5,374 nt of DNA from RUG11690 sp045616665 (GTDB lineage Bacteria; Bacteroidota; Bacteroidia; Bacteroidales; WCHB1-69): NCBI GenBank assembly GCA_045616665.1, contig JAZLHE010000082.1, positions 1 to 5,374 on the forward strand, read 5' to 3'. The translations under genes and the position numbers were made by a program. This document shows positions 1 to 5,374 of this stretch, in pieces (position 1 is the stretch's first letter; each line of letters starts with the position of its first letter). The notes below the pieces were generated by a model that was not told the DNA's origin, searched no databases, and saw nothing but the letters and a program-made list of their open reading frames with translations.

Positions 1-225
1 TCCCACAATACCACCGACATAGGAATGATAAGCCTTAACTTTAGCAGCCGAAGTACAAGCAACAATTCGAGATTGGTTAATTGCATACCCTACTATTGAA
101 CCCACATAATCATATCCTGTGGAGGAACAGGTATTATCCATATTCAAACTATCCAAAGTGGATCCATTTATATATCCAAACAAACCAGCATAATTATTTG
201 CAGCATCTTTAACATTAGGTTTATT
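1..225 (-). repeat. Start of GLUG array 2, cut by the window edge
   Basis: Three cores are visible: YAGLFGY (the first-unit form, like YRGLFGY in array 1), YVGSIVGY (Gly replaced by Ser at the second core position) and YVGGIVG at the very edge. They are separated by strands such as NGSTLDSLNMDN and INQSRIVACTSAAKVKA, and Cys residues occur in two of them (TCSS, ACTS). The frame remains open at position 1, so the array continues downstream outside the window. Its full length is unknown. Confidence 0.82.
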
Positions 226-3200
226 AACATTCAAATGTGAAATGGTATGGTTACATCCGTGAACGGTACCACGGAAAGGATGGCCTGATCTTCCGATAGG
301 TTCCCAATTGGTTTCGGCAGCCATATCAATATCGGCGGTTACTTTAAAAGTTACATCTTTAAAACCATTTTCAGAATATACCCCCTTATAGGTACCGAAG
401 CCGTTATTCACGGCCAATTGCAAAGCGCGCAAATCGCCCAAGGAATCGATAGTCAACTGCTGCCCGCCTTCAATAAAAACTATCACCTCACGGCTTTCGC
501 CCGCTAAGCTCACCGTCATCGTATCGTAAGCGGAGGGGAGTTCTGACAAGTCGTTCAAGACAGCAGTACCCGCCGCGTTGTCAATAGTCACGTAATTGTC
601 GGGACGTGCACTCCAAGCAGAACCGTCTTGGTTGGCAATGGCCATATCCTGTTTCACCAACTTCACGTCTTCATAATCATCGTCTCCGTTAACCGCCAAA
701 GTCAGGGGTTGCGCCGCCAAGATGGCTGCCGGCATAGTAGCCACCGCTTTGGGCACAGGATATTTGCCGTCTTGGAACAGCCAGGTATCGGTATCAAAGC
801 CGGGCTTACCCTGCAAGGCAGTACCCAACAAATCAGCCGTTAAAACAGGCGCATCCAATAACAAGCCCGGCTTACCAGACATTGCCAACGAAAGTGGGCA
901 CATCTGCTTGTCGTAATACACCTGAAAAACAGAATCCGGAACATTGGCGTCATACCGATTGCCCAAGATACCGCCAATGGTAGAGGCAGAAGCCAGCATC
1001 TTCACGTTACCCACATTCAAAGCCCTATAGACAAAAGAACCCAAGTTATTATATCGGTTATAACTATATCCTAAGATACCACCAACGGAAGCGGAACCAG
1101 ACACTTCGCCGGCATTGAGCACATTGTAGATACGACCCACGGAAGGCTGAGGATTAGTGTTTGTGGTGTTTGTGGAATAACCCACCATTCCACCTGCATA
1201 ATTAGACTTGGCCGCTACTCTACCCACGTTTACCGCATCGTACACCTTCGAATAGCTCAAATTTCCCGTCATACCACCAGCGTAATCTACTTGTGCCCAT
1301 ACGTTTCCGCTATTGGTGGAGTTGTAAATTTCGGAATATTCTTCCGTACTGCCGGCCATACCGCCAGCGTAAGAGGCATCGGTACGCACCTCACCGCTGT
1401 TGCTCACGTCAGAGATTTCAGAATAAGTTTTAAATAAACCCGCGGCGCCCCCCGCATAATTGCCCTTGGCATAAACCTGAGCGCTATTGGAAGAATTTTT
1501 CAATACCGAATATTTTCCCAACCAACCCGTCAAACCGCCGGCATAGGTACTTTGGCTACTGATTTCGCCGCTGTTTTCCAGATTTTCTATCAGGGTGTAA
1601 GATTCCGTTGAACCGGCGATACCGCCCACATAGTTTCCCGCGGCCTGAACCGCTCCGCTATTCTTACCATTATTCACATAAGAGTACGTTCTGATAGAGC
1701 CGACCAAACCACCGGCGTAGGTATTTGCGGCATTTCCACTCACCTTGCCTTGATTTTCACAATAGGTCAGCGTATCGAATTTTTCGGCGTAACCGATGAT
1801 ACCGCCCACATAATCGGCGGTGGAAGAAACATCTGCCACATTCACGCATTGATCTAAGGAAAGCATCGTGGCGTGTCCCACATAGCCACCCGTATAGGTG
1901 CTGCCGGAAACGGTAGCTGCCGTACTCTGGTTGTTGACAAAGACGGGATAAAGTGTATCCTTCTTCACGGTCGTATAAACCATATCCCCGATGATACCGC
2001 CCACGTATGTACCCGTAGCCGCCACATTGCCGCTATTGGTGGAATTGCGTAAGGTTGACCCGTACATACGTCCCACAATACCACCCACATAACTTCCCAC
2101 CCCGGCATTCACATTGGCCGAGTTATGGACATCGTCTATCGTTGCTCTATAAATTTCCATATATCCCAAGATACCGCCCACGTAGGAACCCGAAGACAAA
2201 GCCCCATTAATCTCACCCGTATTGGTACAACGGTAGATATTGGAAACTGCCGTATCCGGATAGGTAGTGCTCACTCTGGTATTGCCGCCCATATAGCCGG
2301 CGATACCGCCCACATAGCCTTTTTGTCCTGTTATGGTCCCGCTATTGGCACCATTCTGAATAGTCAGGCAGCGAGCTGAACCGACAATACCTCCGACAGA
2401 TTCAAAACCAGTAATTTCAGCCTCATTGGTACAATCGTCAAAAAACAGATACTTGGAATAGGCCTGATCCGTATTGCATACATAACCGGCTATACCGCCC
2501 GTGCAATTGCCATAATTTGCAGTAATCTCGCCGTGGTTTTGGGCGTGGAGGATCTTCATATCGCCGTAGCGCATATAGCCCACGATACCGCCCACGTAGG
2601 AAGGACCCGTTACGGCAGCATAGTTGGCAACATTTTCCAATTGTGCGAAACGCTCGATATAACCGGCAATACCTCCATAATTAGTTACGGTAACCGTAGG
2701 AGGACAAAAGACTTCGCCCCGGTTGCTCACGTTCACTAACTTCACGGTATCGGCAGCACGTCCATAAACGGAACCTGCCACACCTCCTATATAGCTTCCG
2801 CCAAAATTATTGCCGGTTCCGTCGTCAGACAGCACCTTCGACTTGTTCTCATAATCACGAATGATACCATAATAGAATCTACCGGCCAAGCCGCCCACAT
2901 GGCTGCGACCCGTCACGATCACATTTTCATCCACATAGCAATTGTCTGATGAAAGTGGCGTAGAACGGTTGAACAGCGCGATGGAGCCAAACAAACCACC
3001 CGTATAATCCAGACCTTTGACCAAAGCATAGTTTTTCACATCTTCTATGGTGGCACCGTATGCATCGTAAGCACCCACGCCACCGGCGGTATAATTGGTT
3101 CCCGTATTATAAACTTCTCCCCTATTGGTACAATGGATAAGATCCACGTAGGTGGTATCCGTCACACCGGACTCTGTAAACTTATTCAGCAGAGCATTGG

Positions 3201-5374
3201 CCACCAAGCCTCCCACATAGTCTCCTTTCCCCGAGACCTTGGCTTCGTTGACACAATTTTCTAGTTTTGTACTAACGGCGTAGGCCACCAAACCAGCCGC
3301 ATAACCTCCCGTTCGGGATTCCACCTCGCCATAATTGGCAACCTCTTTAATCAAATTATCTCTGTTGTAAACAGAAGCGCCACTCATTGATGCCACGATA
3401 CCTGCCGCGTAGGAAGGTGCGCTCACCTTGCCATAGTTGGTTGCCACGCACAAAGTGTCGTGAGAATAATAAGAACTACTATACGTCATATAGCCGCCAA
3501 TACCACCGGCGTAAGAGGTAACGGCATTGACATTACCTCTGTTGCTCACGCTGTCCATACGGGCATCCTGCAAGGTAGATCCGAAAATACCGCCCACATA
3601 CTGGTTACCCGTCACGTCAGCTGTATTGGTCAAATTCACGGCTTTATTGCCATAGTCGCGATAACCGTCATAACGTCCCACGACGCCGCCCACGTGAGAT
3701 GTCGGAGCTGCCGACACCTCTCCCCTATTATGCAGATTGCGCATCGTTACCTTACCCAAATAGGTGGCATTATAATAGGAATAAATACAGCCGATAACAC
3801 CACCCGTATAAGCATCAGCCGCACCCAAACCGGTAATCAAGCCGTCGTTTTCACAATTGCTCACCTGAGCCGGGCCGTTGATACGACCAATGACACCACC
3901 CGTATTTTTGAATCCACTTACATTACCGGTATTGTAACAACTGTCCACCAGAGTCGTTTGCTGTAACATAGCAGCCACACCACCGGCATAATCTGCCGCA
4001 GCCGTCACATCCGCGTGGTTGGTCAGGTTTTTCAAGACCATCCGGGTACCGGAACCCACGACACCACCCACATTGGCTTTACCATTTACAAACGTGTATC
4101 CAATAGTCACGTTGTTTATTTCTGCCACATCAACAGCACCTACGATACCACCCACATAATCACCCTCGGTATAGACCGAAGTAGAATCCGAAACTTGAAC
4201 ATTGCAAAGTTCCACGAAAGAAGTATCGGGATGGTTTGCATCCACCTTTGAAGTAAAAGTCAGTTGTCCCGCGATGCCGCCCACATAATTTTGAACAGCT
4301 GTTACTTTACCCGCCATCGTGGCGTTTTGAATTTTAACGCCACGACCGGCACCCACGATACCGCCGGTATAACCCTTTCCCGATTTTACATTGGCGTAAT
4401 TATTCACGTTGCTAATCACGGCATCTCTACGAGTGACATTATCGTCACCCAAAGCGGCAATACCATCCGCTTTAACATTCACATTACCCGCGATACCGCC
4501 GATACAATCGAAACCACTCACTAAACCGCTGTTGTCGCAATGGTCAATCACACAATAGCCGACCTCTATGCCCAACACACCGGTAATACCACCGGTAGCG
4601 GCTCCTGCCGTTGAAGTCACAGGACCAGAGTTGTTGGAGAAAGATATACGAGAAGTATCTCTCACGGCACCCACGACACCACCCAAAATGGAGGCGGCTT
4701 TCACTTCCGCAGAGGTATTGGAGTTCGTTATTATCACGTGTTTACCGAAGCCCAAAAAACCGCCGGCATAGCTCACCGAAGCTTCCACCTGATTGGCAGC
4801 ATTATTGGCAGGAACGGTCATCGAACAATTGTCGAAAGTCGTGTTTTCGGCATAACCGGCCATCAATCCCACATAACCTTTGGCATACACGCCACCCGAA
4901 ACATGAAGATTTTCCACAGCGGCGTCCTTCATATAGCCAAAAAGTCCGCGATAATCTGCCAGAGGATAAGAAGTGGTTGAAGACGAAGAACCATCCGAGA
5001 ATACCACGAATTTATTGATAGTATGATTATGTCCGTCGAAATTACCACGGAAAGGATGTGAAGCATCGCAACCGATACTGGTATTCCACGCATCCACGGC
5101 CAGCCACTTTCTCTCAATTGGGTTCCAGTCGTTAAAATAAGTCAGATTGGTTGTCAGAATAAAATACTGTTCGTAAAATCCGTTGGCACCCGACACGCCC
5201 TTGAAGGTCGTCTTGTTGTTGGTGGCATCTCTCAAATTATTGAGTTCCGCCAAACTGTTAATCATAATAGGATTGGGTTGGGAGCCGTAGATATGGAAGC
5301 CCTCTTCCTCAGAGGCGAAGTGCAGCGGGATATGTCTTACGGGGATATTGTTCACCACGGCATACAACACCGTG
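1..5374 (-). CDS. Giant GLUG-motif repeat protein, partial at both ends
   Basis: The minus strand is open across the whole window: 1,791 codons with no stop, codon starts at positions divisible by 3 (5373 first). Base 5374 is the last base of a codon that begins outside. Neither the start codon nor the stop codon is present, so the full protein is longer than 1,791 residues. About 45 copies of a GLUG-type core ([Y/H]-[V/A/T]-G-G-[I/L/V/M]-x-G) are followed by short strands of the form N-x-G-x-V. They are arranged as header, 42-unit array, closing segment, linker, second header and the start of a second array. GLUG repeats (Pfam family name 'The GLUG motif', first noted in IgA-type metallopeptidases) are generally predicted to form beta-helices in exported proteins. 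A surface adhesin or structural role is plausible but unproven. No catalytic motif, transmembrane segment or sorting signal is visible, and the signal peptide would lie outside the window. The host is probably Bacteroidota, by resemblance only. Confidence 0.95.
226..456 (-). other. Header module 2 of a second GLUG domain
   Basis: This reads LTIDSLGDLRALQLAVNN, then G-T-Y-K-G-V-x3-N-G-F, a strand VTFKVTADIDM, W-E-P-I-G, and HPFRGTVHGCNHTI at 241-282. It matches header 1 position by position: 'I-[ND]-S-L-x-[ED]-L', 'N-N-x3-T-[FY]-K-G-V-x3-N-G-F', 'P-I' and 'H-P-F-R-G-x-[FV]-x-G-x-N-H-T-I'. One difference is H-G-C-N here against D-G-H-N in header 1, so the usual Asp of the D-G turn is replaced by His. 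It shows that the gene is built from duplicated multi-part modules. Confidence 0.82.
457..747 (-). other. Beta-rich inter-domain linker, unidentified fold
   Basis: About 97 residues without any GLUG core join closing segment 1 to header 2. It starts AVATMPAAILAAQPLTLAV, has a strongly acidic stretch (NGDDDYEDV, about 664-690), then KQDMAIANQDGSAWSA, DNYVTIDNAAGTAVLNDL and AYDTMTVSLAGESREVIVFI. The alternation of hydrophobic and polar residues in the last part (MTVSLAG, REVIVFI) suggests beta-strands, perhaps a small sandwich domain of the kind often placed between modules of surface proteins. The acidic run could bind a cation, but that is speculation. I do not recognise a named family here. 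Confidence 0.6.
748..960 (-). other. Closing segment of GLUG domain 1 (YYDKQMC ... GKYPVPK)
   Basis: After the last core the protein reads NRYDANVPDSVFQVYYDKQM, then CPLSLAMSGKPG, LTADLLGTALQGKPG and FDTDTWLFQDGKYPVPK. The order 'YYDKQ... - [T]-x-[DE]-L-L-G - W-x-x-x-x-G-x-Y-P-x-[LP]-K' is the typical end of GLUG domains in Bacteroidota proteins, where it probably forms the C-terminal cap of the helix. The sub-sequence GKPG-[LF] occurs twice, 22 residues apart (near 862-876 and 799-813), hinting at a small internal duplication. It marks the boundary between the solenoid and the following linker. The capping role is inferred; the motif order is visible directly. Confidence 0.75.
1201..1719 (-). 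repeat. Highly regular 29-residue sub-array (units 34-39)
   Basis: The core Tyr codons start at 1719, 1632, 1545, 1458, 1371 and 1284, with the next core at 1200. That is five steps of exactly 87 bases and one of 84. The consensus read from the translation is Y-[A/V]-G-G-x-x-G-x(4)-Y-[S/T]-x-[I/V/L]-x-[N/D]-x-x-N-S-G-x-V-x-[A]. Examples are YAGGMAGSTEEYSEIYN and YAGGAAGLFKTYSEISD. These units lack cysteine and long loops, unlike the rest of the array. This is the best-defined repeat unit of the protein. Codons differ between copies (Y-A-G-G is written at least five ways), so the copies are not very recent or have been diversified. Confidence 0.85.
3085..3412 (-). repeat. Degenerate-core GLUG units 17-20
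   Basis: Four successive units depart from the GG-x-x-G consensus by Gly to Ala changes: YAAGIVA, YAAGLVA, YVGGLVA and YTAGGVGA. All other nearby units keep at least G-G and usually the final G. Unit 19 is followed by a long insert (42 residues to the next core) with a T-D-T-T-Y-V segment and H-C-T-N-R-G. The clustering suggests that these units descend from one another by local duplication, or that this part of the rod has a distinct face. It is part of the same open frame and nothing suggests decay into a pseudogene. Confidence 0.7.
4999..5262 (-). other. Header module 1 of the GLUG domain (HPFRG motif)
   Basis: This is protein residues about 38-125. It begins INSLAELNNLRDATNN, continues with T-F-K-G-V-x3-N-G-F, then a strand LTTNLTYFNDWNPI, and ends with HPFRGNFDGHNHTI at 5017-5058. 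The pattern 'N-S-L-x-x-L ... L-T-x-[ND]-[IL] ... P-I ... H-P-F-x-G-x-[FV]-D-G-x-x-H-x-I' is the usual lead-in to GLUG arrays in Bacteroidota surface proteins and probably forms the N-terminal cap of the beta-helix. A Ser/Thr-rich loop (SDGSSSSTTS, about 4970-5000) separates it from the first GLUG unit. Module 2 at 226-456 repeats the same architecture. The role as a cap is inferred; the homology of the two headers is visible directly. Confidence 0.8.
5263..5374 (-). other. Upstream linker or end of a preceding domain (protein residues 1-37)
   Basis: This stretch reads TVLYAVVNNIPVRHIPLHF, then an acidic turn (ASEEEG) and a beta-like strand FHIYGS, leading straight into header module 1. It has no GLUG core. 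It is weakly parallel to the segment before header 2 (TAVLNDLSELPS..., ending VFIEGG), with a similar distance to the header (37 against 39 residues). I infer that it is the same kind of inter-domain beta segment, so another domain may lie further upstream, outside the window. The parallel is low-identity and could be coincidental. Confidence 0.5.

Larger units (their letters stand above)
961..4959 (-). repeat. GLUG array 1: about 42 tandem protein repeat units
   Basis: The array starts with YRGLFGY (about 4940-4953), the canonical first-unit form, and ends with STIGGILG (961-984). I counted 42 cores. First-G to first-G spacings range from 26 to 45 residues, mean about 32, most often 28-29. 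A unit typically reads [Y]-[V/A/T]-G-G-[I/L/V/M]-[V/A/L]-G-x(5-20)-[strand]-x-N-x-G-x-[V/I]-x(4-8). Examples of cores in protein order are YVGLMAG, YAGGFLG, YTGGIVG, HVGGVVG, YIGGVAG, YVGGILG and YAGGMVG. The period and alternating hydrophobic positions suit one beta-helix coil per unit. Roughly 1,330 residues of continuous solenoid would form a long rod. The DNA copies are strongly diverged, so this is a protein-level repeat rather than a simple DNA repeat. Counts could shift by one or two depending on how degenerate cores are scored. Confidence 0.88.

Noticed and set aside
3460..3966. A 168-codon open frame on the plus strand with repeated H-x-x-x-x-T strings, a possible overlapping gene
   Set aside because: It is the antisense shadow of the GLUG repeats: gat-acc-gcc-cac-gta (D-T-A-H-V) is the complement of Y-V-G-G-I codons read in another frame. 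The minus frame is open for 1,791 codons with clear family motifs, and similar shadows appear wherever the repeats do (for example 2125-2379, 4015-4251 and 4264-4524).
4568..4771. A plus-strand open frame rich in Pro and Val (MPNTPVIPPVAAPAV...), looking like a proline-rich protein
   Set aside because: It arises from the complement of Gly-rich minus-strand codons (ggt/ggc read as acc/gcc or, out of frame, as cca/ccg). There is no convincing ribosome binding site and it lies inside the giant frame.
961..4959. Regularly recurring short plus-strand strings such as ataccgcccacata, a possible CRISPR array
   Set aside because: The strings vary from copy to copy, spacing is irregular (about 80-135 bases), and they translate on the minus strand as Y-[V/M]-G-G-I cores inside one continuous reading frame.
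4929..5117. A 62-codon minus-strand open frame
   Set aside because: It lies in a different frame from the 1,791-codon frame, which shows the conserved HPFRG header across the same bases. Its translation shows no recognisable motif.
1..5374. Promoters, terminators or intergenic signals
   Set aside because: Every base lies inside the continuous coding frame. AT-rich patches were seen but none has supporting context.

Overview
The window is one uninterrupted piece of a single giant protein gene on the minus strand. Reading the reverse complement with codons starting at plus-strand positions divisible by 3 (first full codon 5373..5371, last 3..1), I translated all 1,791 codons and met no stop. 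Neither the start nor the stop codon of the gene lies in the window. The protein is a repeat protein of the GLUG-motif type (cores such as YVGGIVG and YAGGLVG followed by strands like N-x-G-x-V). Such proteins are predicted to fold as long right-handed beta-helices or solenoids and to be exported to the cell surface. The style of the modules (a 'HPFRG-x-[FV]-x-G-x-NHTI' header, a 'YYDKQMCPL' and 'GKYPVPK' closing segment, and no cell-wall anchor in view) suggests a gut-type Bacteroidota (Bacteroidales) genome. That assignment is an inference from family resemblance, not something the DNA proves.

Reading in protein order (high to low coordinates): 5263-5374 is the end of an upstream domain or linker. 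4999-5262 is header module 1. 961-4959 is GLUG array 1, about 42 units with a mean spacing of about 32 residues. 748-960 is the closing segment of that domain. 457-747 is a beta-rich linker. 226-456 is header module 2, clearly homologous to header 1. 1-225 is the start of GLUG array 2, cut by the window edge. The gene is therefore modular: [header - GLUG array - closing segment - linker] followed by the start of a second copy.

There is no intergenic DNA, promoter, terminator, RNA gene, insertion sequence or CRISPR array in view. The longer open frames on the plus strand are antisense shadows of the repeats (for example the D-T-A-H-[IV] strings complementary to Y-V-G-G-I). The most interesting points are the size and internal structure of array 1: a very regular 29-residue block at 1201-1719, a stacked cysteine position that stops where that block begins, long units sharing a D-T element, and strong protein conservation with scrambled synonymous codons. 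I see no evidence for a previously undescribed system beyond this large, probably surface-exposed repeat protein.
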